A stretch of 36,745 nt of DNA from Spirulina sp. SIO3F2 (GTDB taxonomy: Bacteria; Cyanobacteriota; Cyanobacteriia; Cyanobacteriales; Spirulinaceae), in assembly GCA_010672165.1 (NCBI GenBank), contig JAAHHN010000046.1, positions 1 through 36,745 on the forward strand, given 5' to 3'. Position numbers and translations under genes: made by a program. The notes beneath the pieces are model-generated. The model searched no databases and was not told where the DNA came from. It saw only the letters and a program-made list of their open reading frames with translations. Of this stretch, positions 8,755 through 18,597 are shown piece after piece (within the stretch, counting starts at the first letter, position 1; each line of letters starts with the position of its first letter).

Positions 8755-11700
8755 ATGGCTCAATTACCATTCCGAGTGAGTGGAGCGATCGCCTTAACAC
8801 TACAGTGCTCCATCGCCTCCATTTTCTTTGGCACAACACCAGAAGCGATCGCCCAATCCATCACCGCCGCCCCCGATGGTATCGGAACCCTGATCACGAT
8901 CGACGGCAACACCTACCAGATTCAGGGGGGAACCCAAGCTGGGGCCAACCTCTTCCATTCGTTCCAGGACTTTGGTTTAAGCAATGGTGAGATTGCCAAT
9001 TTTTTGAGTAATCCAGGTATCAGCAATATTTTTGGGCGGGTGGTCGGCGGTAATGCCTCCATTATTGATGGCTTAATTCAGGCGAATCCGAATTTATACC
9101 TGATGAACCCGGCGGGGATTGTGTTTGGAGCCAATGCCCAATTGAATGTGGGCGGTGACTTCTTCGCCACCACAGCCGATCAGATTTGTTTTGAGGGAGG
9201 CTGTTTTAATTCGGTAGGGTTGAATGATTACAGTGCTTTATTAGGAAATCCCACCACCTTGGGCTTTTTACAAAATCAGCCAGGGAGCTTGATTAATGCT
9301 GGAACCTTAGCCGTTCAGAAAGGTAAATCAATTCACCTGAGTGGCGGGACAGTGGTGAATCTGGGGCAGATTGCAGCGCCAGGGGGGATGACGACAATCG
9401 CCGCAATTCCGGGGGAGCGGCGCGTGCGATTGAGTGAACCGGGAAACTTGTTGAGTTTGGATGTGAGCGAGGGGGTTCTCTCCGATGGAATTAACCCGTT
9501 AGTGTTACCAGAGCTATTGGCCGCGGCTCCTGACAATTTAAATGCCAAAGTGATTGATGCTCCTTTGGGCAATGTGGTGCTAGATGGCGGTATCGCCGCT
9601 GGGCAGATTGACCTCTATGCTGCTGGGCAAGTAACCCCTAGCGATCCCAATTTAATTCAGGGGGAGACGCGGGTGGTGCGCTTTAGCGAGTCAGGCGAGA
9701 ATTCAACCCAGGCTGTGTTTATTGACCGTCGAGCGGATCATCCAGATGATTTGCTCTATGGGGCAGCAGCGGGAACGGTTAGCCAGATTATTGAGAAGGA
9801 TGAAAAGGGGATTTCAGTGATCAGTGAGCAGTTAGCAGTGATCAGTGATTCAGTCGGTGAGTTGGAGTCGGTGGCGATCGTGGCGGAAGGGAATGAGGGG
9901 AATTTCTGGTTGGGGAGTCAATGGATTCGTGCGGAGAACATTGCAGATTATGCAACTCAATTGCAGACATGGGGTGAGGCGCTGACGACGAATGCAGACT
10001 TGTTGCTTTATAGTTGCTTTACGGCGTTGGGGGCAACGGGTGAGGCGTTAGTTGCAAGTATTGCAGAGATGACGGGAGCAGACGTAGCCGCTTCAACCGA
10101 TGTGACAGGGAGTGTTAATTATGGCGGGGATTGGGAACTGGAATACAGTAGTGTTAGCGGCAGTATTGAGTCAGGCAATCCATTTGCGGCAGGGACATTA
10201 ACAGCTTGGGATGGCAAGTTAGCGGTGTATACAGTGGGAACTGCAACTCAAACGGCATTAGAGACGGCAATCACTTCAGCCAATGGCAATGGACAGTTCG
10301 ATACGATTTACTTTGCACCAGGGGTCACTTCAATTACGCTCACTTCCGCATTATCAACGATTAGTGAAGACCTCAAAATTACAGGTAATGGCATAAACGT
10401 GACAATTGAGCGGAGTTCGGCTAGCGGAACACCCAATTTCAGGATTTTTGATATCTCTGCAACCAATGCCACGATTCAAAACCTTACGATTCAGAATGGT
10501 TCAGTCAGTGGAACAGGGGGTGGCGTTAACCATACTGGTACAGGGACGCTGACGTTAAATAACGTCAATATTTCCAATAACACCTCTACTGGTGATGGCG
10601 GTGGAATTAGTAGCAGTGGTGTGAATGCAACGGTCGTACTAAATAACTCTACTGTTTCAGGTAATAGTTCAGGGCCTGGTGGTGGTGGCATTGTTATGGG
10701 CATGGGAAGTACTTTGACAGTTGCGAACTCCATCATTGCAAATAATTCAGCAAGTTCCTCGGGTGGGGGAATTAACAGTGATAGAACAGTCACAATTACT
10801 AACTCCACCATCTCTGGTAACGTTGCTAAAGCGGGTGGCGGAGTTAAGGTCCAAACTGGGCCACTAACCATTACCAATTCCACGATTTCTGGAAACCAAG
10901 CTACAGGAACGGGTTCCAATGACGGTGCAGGTGGAATTTTAGTTCAGGGGGGAGATGCTGATATCGTCAACTCTACAGTTTCAGGTAACTCTGCGGCAAA
11001 AGTCGGGGGAGGGATTGAAATGGACATGGGTAATGTCACCTTGCTCAACTCAACGATTGCTTTTAATACGGCTGCCAATCAAGGGGGTGGTGTTTATTTT
11101 AATAGCTCCGAAGACCACGATATTCATAACACGATTATTGCCAATAATACTGCCGCATCGGGCTCAGATATCCATGCAAACTTGAGCAATAGTAGTGTGC
11201 AACATAGCCTTATTACCAGCACCTCGGGCGTGAGTGGTTTAACCCTGAGCAATGGTGTCAATGGCAACATCATCGGCCAAGATCCGCTGTTGGGACCACT
11301 ACAAAACAATGGGGGCAGCACCCAGACCCATGCGTTGGCTCGAAACAGTCCCGCCGTCAATGCAGGCAATAATGACCTGGCGATCGACACCAATAATGCC
11401 AAATTAACCATTGACCAAAACGGTAACTTCCGGATTTTTGATCTATCCGTCGATATTGGCGCTTACGAATTGCAAGAGATTACCACCATCAACGTGTCGA
11501 GTTGTGATGCCAATGTGAGCTGTACGCCCCTGACCCCGATCGCCCTATCCACCTCTGAGTCAATTGGTGACGTGAACTGGGATGTTGCAGCCGAAGCCAC
11601 AGAAATCAAAATTTCTAATGCCTATGCAGGGCTGACGGATCAAGATCTGGAATATCTCAGCATCGGTCAGATCCAAGCCATCCTCAAAGATATTGAGCAA

Positions 11701-12879
11701 CAGACTGGAGTTAAGCCTGCCCTCCTCTACATCAATTTTGGTTCCAGCACCGTCACCGCCCAAACTCCCATCAGCGAGCTTTTGGTGGCCAGCCGCTTTA
11801 CTGAGCAGCTTATGAACCCGGAGCTGGCCCAAGCATTCCCTGCCAATCCAGATGACCCGTTGCAACTGATCTTAGTGACCGCCCAAGGCGACCCCATGAT
11901 TAAGCAGCCCTCTGGCATCACCAGAGATTTGGTTATGGGTCAAGCGCGGCGCTTGCGGCGATCGCTCAATCGGGTCAGTGGGGGGCAGCGTTATCTAGAT
12001 CCAGCCCAGGCGCTCTATGACTGGCTGATTCGACCGCTTGATCCGGAGTTAGAGCGCCTCCAGATTCATAATCTCTCGATTATTGCCGATGAAGGGGCGC
12101 GATCGCTTCCCTTTGCGGCGCTCCATGATGGCCAACAATTCCTTGTCGAGCAATATAGCTCTGGGCTAATGCCCAGCCTGTCATTGATCGATAACCGCTA
12201 TCGCCCCCTGAATGAGCCGCGTATTCTAGCGATGGGCGCATCTGAGTTTGTGAACCAAGGCCCCCTCCCGGCTGTGCCGCTCGAATTAGCGCTGATTACC
12301 CAGCAACAGCCTCGACCGGCCCAGCTCAATGCCCAATTTACGGCGGCGAATTTGAGTCGTCAGGCCCGCGATCGCAATTTCCAAGTGCTCCATCTGGCCA
12401 CCCATGCCAATTTTCGTGCGGGTGCGCCAGATGCGGCTTATGTGCAGCTTTGGGGCCAAGAACAGCTCCAACTCAACAGCTTTCGAGAGCTAAGGTTGTA
12501 TGAAGAACCACCCTTGGAGTTACTGATTTTGAGTGCTTGTGAGACGGCGATCGGTGACGTCGATGCGGAGTTGGGGTTTGCGGGGGCATCGTTGCAAGCG
12601 GGGGTGAAGTCGGTGCTGGCTAGTCTTTGGCAAGTCTCTGATCTGGGAACCCTGGCCTTAATGGCTGATTTTTATGACCAGTTGGCAGACCCGGACGTCA
12701 CGATCAAGGCTGAAGCTTTGCGACAAGCTCAACTGGCTTTGTTGCGGGGTGAGGTTAACCTTCAAAGCGGTGTGCTGGGCAATACGCCATTGCCGCCAGA
12801 GTTGGCACGATATGCGAATACGGATTTAACTCATCCTTATTATTGGAGTGGGTTTACGTTAGTGGGGAGTCCGTGGTGA
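8755..12879 (+). CDS. Secreted TPS-domain / DUF4347 / beta-helix / CHAT protease protein (copy 2)
   Basis: The 1374-aa paralogue has the same domain order as the gene upstream. It has a signal peptide at 1-34 (ending AIAQ), a TPS domain to about 250 (NLYLMNPAGIVFGANA), DUF4347 at about 370-487 (YSCFTALG) and parallel beta-helix repeats at about 560-860 (NSTVSGN, GGGI units). The C-terminal CHAT domain has catalytic His1217 (HLATHA) and Cys1262 (LSACET) and ends in FTLVGSPW like copy 1. The two proteins are very alike at both ends but differ in the repeat middle, where copy 2 lacks the extra haemagglutinin-like segment. That is consistent with a common processing or secretion route and divergent binding surfaces. 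The CHAT active site is intact. The substrate is unknown; a surface or extracellular proteolytic role is inferred from the signal peptide and TPS domain. Confidence 0.88.
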   Translation: MAQLPFRVSGAIALTLQCSIASIFFGTTPEAIAQSITAAPDGIGTLITIDGNTYQIQGGTQAGANLFHSFQDFGLSNGEIANFLSNPGISNIFGRVVGGNASIIDGLIQANPNLYLMNPAGIVFGANAQLNVGGDFFATTADQICFEGGCFNSVGLNDYSALLGNPTTLGFLQNQPGSLINAGTLAVQKGKSIHLSGGTVVNLGQIAAPGGMTTIAAIPGERRVRLSEPGNLLSLDVSEGVLSDGINPLVLPELLAAAPDNLNAKVIDAPLGNVVLDGGIAAGQIDLYAAGQVTPSDPNLIQGETRVVRFSESGENSTQAVFIDRRADHPDDLLYGAAAGTVSQIIEKDEKGISVISEQLAVISDSVGELESVAIVAEGNEGNFWLGSQWIRAENIADYATQLQTWGEALTTNADLLLYSCFTALGATGEALVASIAEMTGADVAASTDVTGSVNYGGDWELEYSSVSGSIESGNPFAAGTLTAWDGKLAVYTVGTATQTALETAITSANGNGQFDTIYFAPGVTSITLTSALSTISEDLKITGNGINVTIERSSASGTPNFRIFDISATNATIQNLTIQNGSVSGTGGGVNHTGTGTLTLNNVNISNNTSTGDGGGISSSGVNATVVLNNSTVSGNSSGPGGGGIVMGMGSTLTVANSIIANNSASSSGGGINSDRTVTITNSTISGNVAKAGGGVKVQTGPLTITNSTISGNQATGTGSNDGAGGILVQGGDADIVNSTVSGNSAAKVGGGIEMDMGNVTLLNSTIAFNTAANQGGGVYFNSSEDHDIHNTIIANNTAASGSDIHANLSNSSVQHSLITSTSGVSGLTLSNGVNGNIIGQDPLLGPLQNNGGSTQTHALARNSPAVNAGNNDLAIDTNNAKLTIDQNGNFRIFDLSVDIGAYELQEITTINVSSCDANVSCTPLTPIALSTSESIGDVNWDVAAEATEIKISNAYAGLTDQDLEYLSIGQIQAILKDIEQQTGVKPALLYINFGSSTVTAQTPISELLVASRFTEQLMNPELAQAFPANPDDPLQLILVTAQGDPMIKQPSGITRDLVMGQARRLRRSLNRVSGGQRYLDPAQALYDWLIRPLDPELERLQIHNLSIIADEGARSLPFAALHDGQQFLVEQYSSGLMPSLSLIDNRYRPLNEPRILAMGASEFVNQGPLPAVPLELALITQQQPRPAQLNAQFTAANLSRQARDRNFQVLHLATHANFRAGAPDAAYVQLWGQEQLQLNSFRELRLYEEPPLELLILSACETAIGDVDAELGFAGASLQAGVKSVLASLWQVSDLGTLALMADFYDQLADPDVTIKAEALRQAQLALLRGEVNLQSGVLGNTPLPPELARYANTDLTHPYYWSGFTLVGSPW

Positions 12880-12916
12880 AGTCCAGTTTCTAATTTTGAC
12901 GGCGGAGTTGTTGTCG

Positions 12917-12946
12917 TTGATTCAGGAGTAAGGGGAAGCCTATACT
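12917..12946 (+). promoter_or_regulatory. Candidate sigma-70-type promoter for the nuclease gene at 13022
   Basis: TTGATT at 12917-12922 and TATACT at 12941-12946 are separated by 18 bases and resemble -35 and -10 elements. Transcription would start near 12953, leaving a leader of about 70 bases before the ATG at 13022. This is a pattern match only. Confidence 0.35.
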
Positions 12947-13021
12947 GAGTCCTATTTGACCTTTGCAGCATTGGGAAATCTCATTGATAATGAGGTTAAG
13001 TCGTGTGATAAAGGGGTTTAG

Positions 13022-13669
13022 ATGGCTAAGGTTGTTGCTGTTACAGATGTGTGCAAAACATTAGCTGAAGTGGAAACTCGCTTTGAGCTTAGCCGCAGCG
13101 ATGATCCGGATTTCTTTTCAGAATGGCGAGGATTATTGCCTGAGCTTTCGGTGTCGGAGCAAGACCGACTACGTTTAATTTGGCAGCGGCTACAGTACCA
13201 TCGAGCCGATGGTGATTTGCTTGAAGGCTCAGTGATGTTGCTGGTGGCTTCCCCACTGTTGGAGTTGGCTGGGTTTTACGATCCACCGTTTAAGTTAAAG
13301 GCTGAGGCTACTGTTGAGATTACGGTGGATGATAGCGAGGAAGTTCTACGGGGGCGTATTGATGCGCTGGTTTTGCAACAGAATCTTTGGGTTTTGGTTT
13401 TAGAAGCAAAGAAGACAACAATTTCAGCGCGATCGGCTCTGCCTCAAGCTTTGGCTTATATGTTGGCGAACACCCAGCGTTCTCAGCCGACGTTTGGTAT
13501 TGTGACGAATGGTGATGATGTGTTGTTTGTAAAGTTGGGGCCAGGGCAGGATTTTCAGTATGGTCTCTCACGCAGTTTTTCACTGTATACATTGCCCGAG
13601 GAGTTGCAGTCTGTTTTGCAAATTCTTAAGCGAATAGGTGCGGTGGTTGATCATAGTACAGAGAATTGA
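13022..13669 (+). CDS. Stand-alone HsdR-N-like PD-(D/E)XK nuclease domain protein
   Basis: The 215-aa product resembles the N-terminal nuclease domain of type I restriction HsdR subunits found alone, without the helicase domains. It has a helical N-terminal half, then GRIDALVL with Asp114 and VLVLEAKKT with Glu128-x-Lys130, forming a D...ExK active site. A Gln-containing helix (PQALAYMLAN, about 141-150) and a GIVTNGDDVLFV strand motif follow, both typical of the family. An AAAGGGG ribosome-binding site lies just before the ATG. It converges with the Avs-like gene, the two stops being about 15 bases apart. Such proteins are common in cyanobacteria as restriction endonuclease subunit R-like orphans. 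No methylase or specificity subunit is nearby, so a role in restriction is not established. Confidence 0.75.
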   Translation: MAKVVAVTDVCKTLAEVETRFELSRSDDPDFFSEWRGLLPELSVSEQDRLRLIWQRLQYHRADGDLLEGSVMLLVASPLLELAGFYDPPFKLKAEATVEITVDDSEEVLRGRIDALVLQQNLWVLVLEAKKTTISARSALPQALAYMLANTQRSQPTFGIVTNGDDVLFVKLGPGQDFQYGLSRSFSLYTLPEELQSVLQILKRIGAVVDHSTEN

Positions 13670-13684
13670 GAGATGGGGCTTTTG

Positions 13685-16600
13685 TTAGCTTTCAGTTCTA
13701 GCGATGCTAATAATCTTCGAGTTAAGGGAGCCATCTTCCAACCGATCTTTCGGATCATCAAGCCTCCGTTTGACAAAACCGATCGCACGCCCTTCTGAAA
13801 ACATATATGCTCCAGACATGCGAAGCCATGGATTATGAGAGGGGTTACGACCAGGTGAAATTAGACGTTTTTCACCGAGTATAGTCCAGCAGATTGTAAG
13901 ATTTTCACGAGCTAAAAATTCCTCAAGAGGTTTTTCTCTGAAGAGTAATGATGTTGGGCCGTCAGCGTGAACTGTTGGATCTTGTGCAACTACACGATCT
14001 GTAGTATCCACAAAATCCGCGCCAAAGCCACTCCACTGGAGTTCAAGCCCAGTGATAAGCTCGTTGATAGGCAAGTGCAGTGTGAAACTCTCATCACCTG
14101 AGCAATCAAAGTCGCCTACCTCGCTGCAATACTTTGATGCAACACATCGGATTTTTACTGGGCATTTGTGTTTATAACCCGGTTGTGTCCAGCCATCATC
14201 ACCGTAGTAAGGTTTTTGGAAATAATGAGAGGCCGGTGACCATGCATGTTCACCGAGAAACATTTCATAAACTTCCGCTGGTTCAGGCATCCAACGACCC
14301 CAGAAGTCAATTCCTTCGGCCCATTCCATGAAAGATTGAGTATCATCTGCTCGAATCAGGTACGCTTCGCAGATGTACCATAACTCACGACGCTCGACTT
14401 CATTAGACTCTCGATCCGCTGGCAGCGGTTGCTCCCAATTGAAATAACCATGCCCGTTTAGCCAACGTGAACCATCGACAGGGTTCGTAACGACTAAAAG
14501 GTTTTCAACTGTTGGCAGATCTTCACAGTTGAGCACCCAGTCTTCAGGATTATCCGGATTTCCCCATGAGTCATACACAACGGTTCCCCACCATGCTGGC
14601 GTATGACTGCCCCATGAAGTTCCTCCCGGCAATGACTTGAGCGTACATGATGGGTCAATATCTCGTAAGTGCTCTTGCCATGGGCCTCCATAGGTCTGAT
14701 CTCCTTCTTCTCTGTGCAATGCTTCCCGATATTGGAAATGATCGGACAAGAATGCCATGATTTCATGGTAAGCAATCCATTGATACTTTTTACCCATCCG
14801 TTCGGCCTTCGCTGCTGTACGGCCTAGATATTCAATCTGGGAGCGATCAAAATATCCGAAACGCTCGGTAGTCCATCCTAAATCGAATACTCGCCACAGA
14901 ATGTAGTTTTGGATCTGGCGTAAATCAAATCCTGGTGGCTGTTTTATTTCATGAATGTTTTCCTCAATATTCCAAATCTCATCAAGACGCTGTAGGTGAT
15001 CTTCAGTTAAAACATCCTCAAGAATACTGATTGCTTTATCCCACATCTCTTCTAATTCTGCAAGCTTATATGAGCATATTTCCTGACCTCCTCTGTTATT
15101 GATATTAGGATCTAAATTATCTGGACTCTTTGCATTTCTGTCTTCCTCATATTGTGTTTGCTCTTCATTTGAAATATCTTTGAGATCACTGATGGACTTA
15201 GCAACAAATTCAAGCTCTTCCCAAGCAGCCAATTCTTCTGTCGAGAATTCAGCAACCAAGAATTCCAACTGCTCTCTTTGACTTAGTGGTGGTTCCCATA
15301 GTGGTTCATCAAGTTTTATCGATAGCCAGTTAGATAGATAGTTTATCCCAATGATGTAATGTGCAAAATCACCACCCATAACTGAGAACTTTATTGAATG
15401 ATCACTCAATAAAGGCTTAAGGTCATCTTCACTCAGTATTGTTGGCCAGTTACTTTTGTACGGTGGTCGAATGAGTTCGACATCCACATCAATTTCTGAA
15501 CCAAGATGAAGCGCTCGTTCAACAACACCTCGTGCATAGTCACGCAAGAGAATATGGGGGGGTGGACTACCCGCAGCAAAAACGTGGTCATACACAAATG
15601 CTGCCAAAGCACCGACAGCAGTAGCATCACGACACCGCATGGCTACTCCATATGCCACGGCATAAACACGCTCGGCCACATATGGATCATCAACATCAGC
15701 AAAATGTTCAATGAGTCGAGCAGTTGCATCTAACCGTCCTGTTAGAAGATTTACTAGAGCTTTAGTGGCGCGATCGCGTAAGAATCGATTTGATGTGGTT
15801 AACATCCACGAGAGGGTTATGGCGCAAAGTCTGACCGATTCTTTATCGATCAAAGTTTCAGGCTTGACTGAAGATGCCCAATCTACAAGCCTGTCAACAG
15901 TGCTATGGGTGTCCCATGCTTGATGAAGGTAAACACTCCACCAAGCATCGCGATCGGGCATTATGTCTTTACGGAGCCGTTGCTCTAGGAACAATACATT
16001 GAACGGATGCTCCGGTAAGGTTGCCACAGTTAACAAAACATCGAGAGTATCGTCGGAATCATGTTTACTACAGTGAAGTTTATTCAACACTTCACGAGTC
16101 TCATCGGAAAAGGCTGCATAGTCACGCCAGATGAGACTCTGCCGAAATGCATCACCCATTCCCCATTGCTTCACGCAGTCTGGTGCAACAGAAGGTAATT
16201 CTTGACCAATCCTTTCAGGAATCTGAATACACAAGGCTTCTCGTAGGCCAGGTGGAACATACTTCTGCTCATCACAGATAAATGCCAATGCACCACCTAA
16301 CACAAATGCTGCGGTGGGATTGCTAACATCCAAATGTTTATCCAGCAAAGCCTTGGTAGTAAGGTGATCGCCAAAGCGTTCATACGAAATGGAGACAATC
16401 TCATCATCTACATCTCTTCGTAATGAACCCTCTTCTATGAGGACACCTTCTGTAACCAATCCATGATAGAGCGACTGTTTAAACCCACGTCCTGGCAAGA
16501 GTGCATCCACAACCCCTTTTGCATCAGTTCGGATTAACCAAGATTCTCCTAAATCAATGCAAGCCTCAGCAATAGCTGCCAAAGCTTTTTGTACTAGCTT

Positions 16601-18319
16601 ATCCTTCTCATCATAATCAAGTGTTTTTGCCAATTGCTCATTAACAGCATCAAGGTACAAGTTAAATATGGATGTGATGCCGTGAAAACCACGAGGGAGG
16701 CGATTCACTCCTTTTTTGCTAAGACCTTGGCATAACTTCTTGAGGAATAAAGGGTTACGAAACTCTGGTGTCAGCAACGGTGTTGATGGAAACTCTAGAC
16801 CGTAATATGTAAAGAATGTCTTGGTAGCATCGTATTCGTGCTCTGTGAATCCTTGATGCGTCACAATAAATGTACGTTTACGCACTTCCTCGGGGATGAC
16901 GATCTCCTCGTAGGATGATCGAACGGCAAGCACTACCCCAATCCAAGATGAACGTTCTACCTGTGCTAGGAAAGGAGCAAGGTGGCTTGGCCAGATCTCT
17001 CGTCCATTACCTTCATTAAGTGCATCGATCATCAATAATGATCTTGAGCCTGCTGTCTGAGCTGCTGCTTCAAGCGCACCAACAAATTTCTCTGCGGATA
17101 TATCCGCTAGGTCAAGCTGCTGAAAAGCTTGAGACCAAGGTGCATCATCACTCACAAATCGCTGACCCATCAGCAATACTGTTGGACGACCGGCCGCGAT
17201 ACGCTGCCGTGCAACATCACAGAGCAGGTGAGTTTTTCCAGTTCCCGCTTTGCCACGGAGGAGCATCAAGGTGTTGCTAGCGATGCAATCTGCATGTTCA
17301 AATGACTCGTATGCTTCCTGAAGTTCAGAGATCAAAGCAGAGAGATCACGCCAAAGTTCTCGAAAAGGATTATGCGAAGAAGCTTGATGTGTTTGCGTAT
17401 TTGTCGGTTTGGCTTTCGCCTCGAACTCTCGTTCACGCTCAATCACAATCGGTGAAAGCTCTTGAGCTGCTTTTATGGCAACATAAATTTGTTCATTAAT
17501 GGCGTTGAACGGCAATGTACCAGATGGTTGACTCCTGACAGCACCTATGCTGATAAGCACTGATTGAACTTTCTCCGATACCTTCGCTAAGGCTATCCCG
17601 AGAGTTTCGTCGGCTACATTCTTGGTGGAGTAACTTATCCCTCTCAGTTTCTGCCTAATTGCACGAGCATGGGCTTTTTCTCGTTCAAAAAAGCTTTCGG
17701 TACGTCCGAAAGCCTCGAATTCTGAGGCAATCGGTAGATCAACGTGAACTTCAGGAGTGTAGCGAGGTTCAGCAGCACGAAGCGCTTCGTCAAGTCGTGC
17801 GTTAAACCAACTCTTATCGAATCCTTGAACGTCGAACCAGAAACGGACACGCCCAACGTGCTCCGGACGTGCCAGGCGCTCTAATAATTCAGAGCTGCCC
17901 CAATAAATGAACTCAACGCACATCCCCTTTTCGGCGGCTAGCTTGTTCCACTTATCGACGTAATTATTCCACTTTTCCATTGCAGATTTTTTGCCGTCAA
18001 GGCGGGCATCGGGGCGATCGAGTGGTGTACAGACGAAATACCGGACAAGGCGGGGGTGCTTTGCAATAGCTGTTTTGATAGATTTGTCGATTTGCGACCA
18101 TTGTGAAGTCCCCAGAGCGTCGAAGTATTTTGACTGCCATGCCCACTCTGAACTGTCACTTAAGACCGCATAACACTCGACTCCCGCGTCGGGCGTTCCC
18201 TTCCGCTCGAATTGGGCTTCCTTTGGTGTCTCAGCACGGGCAAGTTGAGCGCAAAGTTCCTCAAAACCCCTATCCCGTCCACCATTTAGTGGTCTGATAC
18301 TTCGCCAATCAAGGTTCAC
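13685..18319 (-). CDS. Avs-like STAND NTPase with N-terminal Mrr/Cap4-like nuclease
   Basis: The 1544-aa product starts at the GTG at 18319, supported by GAGGG about 10 bases upstream. Residues 1-165 look like a restriction-type nuclease: Glu20, Asp44 in GTPDAGVE and Gln62-x-Lys64 in WQSKYF form the D...QxK arrangement of Mrr/Cap4 enzymes. A STAND-type P-loop NTPase follows, with Walker A GKAGTGKT (356-363) and Walker B LLMIDALNEG (about 428-437), then a winged-helix-like region. From about 700 on there is a long helical repeat and C-terminal region without catalytic motifs. This effector-NTPase-sensor order and length fit the AVAST (Avs) antiviral family, whose known members bind phage terminase or portal proteins and then cut DNA. 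The specific Avs class and target cannot be assigned by eye. It stands alone, as Avs genes often do. Confidence 0.72.
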   Translation of the reverse strand: MNLDWRSIRPLNGGRDRGFEELCAQLARAETPKEAQFERKGTPDAGVECYAVLSDSSEWAWQSKYFDALGTSQWSQIDKSIKTAIAKHPRLVRYFVCTPLDRPDARLDGKKSAMEKWNNYVDKWNKLAAEKGMCVEFIYWGSSELLERLARPEHVGRVRFWFDVQGFDKSWFNARLDEALRAAEPRYTPEVHVDLPIASEFEAFGRTESFFEREKAHARAIRQKLRGISYSTKNVADETLGIALAKVSEKVQSVLISIGAVRSQPSGTLPFNAINEQIYVAIKAAQELSPIVIEREREFEAKAKPTNTQTHQASSHNPFRELWRDLSALISELQEAYESFEHADCIASNTLMLLRGKAGTGKTHLLCDVARQRIAAGRPTVLLMGQRFVSDDAPWSQAFQQLDLADISAEKFVGALEAAAQTAGSRSLLMIDALNEGNGREIWPSHLAPFLAQVERSSWIGVVLAVRSSYEEIVIPEEVRKRTFIVTHQGFTEHEYDATKTFFTYYGLEFPSTPLLTPEFRNPLFLKKLCQGLSKKGVNRLPRGFHGITSIFNLYLDAVNEQLAKTLDYDEKDKLVQKALAAIAEACIDLGESWLIRTDAKGVVDALLPGRGFKQSLYHGLVTEGVLIEEGSLRRDVDDEIVSISYERFGDHLTTKALLDKHLDVSNPTAAFVLGGALAFICDEQKYVPPGLREALCIQIPERIGQELPSVAPDCVKQWGMGDAFRQSLIWRDYAAFSDETREVLNKLHCSKHDSDDTLDVLLTVATLPEHPFNVLFLEQRLRKDIMPDRDAWWSVYLHQAWDTHSTVDRLVDWASSVKPETLIDKESVRLCAITLSWMLTTSNRFLRDRATKALVNLLTGRLDATARLIEHFADVDDPYVAERVYAVAYGVAMRCRDATAVGALAAFVYDHVFAAGSPPPHILLRDYARGVVERALHLGSEIDVDVELIRPPYKSNWPTILSEDDLKPLLSDHSIKFSVMGGDFAHYIIGINYLSNWLSIKLDEPLWEPPLSQREQLEFLVAEFSTEELAAWEELEFVAKSISDLKDISNEEQTQYEEDRNAKSPDNLDPNINNRGGQEICSYKLAELEEMWDKAISILEDVLTEDHLQRLDEIWNIEENIHEIKQPPGFDLRQIQNYILWRVFDLGWTTERFGYFDRSQIEYLGRTAAKAERMGKKYQWIAYHEIMAFLSDHFQYREALHREEGDQTYGGPWQEHLRDIDPSCTLKSLPGGTSWGSHTPAWWGTVVYDSWGNPDNPEDWVLNCEDLPTVENLLVVTNPVDGSRWLNGHGYFNWEQPLPADRESNEVERRELWYICEAYLIRADDTQSFMEWAEGIDFWGRWMPEPAEVYEMFLGEHAWSPASHYFQKPYYGDDGWTQPGYKHKCPVKIRCVASKYCSEVGDFDCSGDESFTLHLPINELITGLELQWSGFGADFVDTTDRVVAQDPTVHADGPTSLLFREKPLEEFLARENLTICWTILGEKRLISPGRNPSHNPWLRMSGAYMFSEGRAIGFVKRRLDDPKDRLEDGSLNSKIISIARTES

Positions 18320-18597
18320 TTGGTTTATCCCTCAGTGGTCTAGCAAAATCTGAACGATTCTTTCCTCAACTGTCATCCTGAAAACTTCCAGAGCGCAATA
18401 CTGCGATCGTCGAAAAACATCATCAGACTTAGACTTTCCTTAGTATATGAGAATGTATGGGTAGTGCAGCTCAAGGAGAAGATGCCGAATACTTACTGCC
18501 TCTAGCAGAGTGGGTGTTATCCTCCCTAGCCCTCCTTGGGAAGGAGGGGACAAGAGAAGTCCAGGATTTAAGAGGATTGCGATCGCGCAAACTCCTC
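18320..18597. other. Leader of Avs-like gene and first copy of the CCTCC repeat
   Basis: The part next to 18319 presumably carries the promoter of the Avs-like gene, which is transcribed leftward. No clear -10/-35 pair was found. The part from 18519 to 18578 is a shortened copy of the repeat described at 18991-19343. No gene is supported on either strand. Confidence 0.4.
18519..18578. repeat. Shortened copy of CCTCC/GGAGG hairpin repeat
   Basis: This begins ATCCTCCCTAGCCCTCCTT and continues GGGAAGGAGGGGACAAGAG, forming the same CCCTCCTT/AAGGAGGG stem as the three copies at 18991-19343. It lacks the GATCGAAGGTTGAGCTTCG block, and its end has decayed (AAGAGGATT). It is preceded by the same TAGCAGAGTGGGTGTT lead-in as copy 4. 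It lies just after the DUF559 stop codon. Confidence 0.8.
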
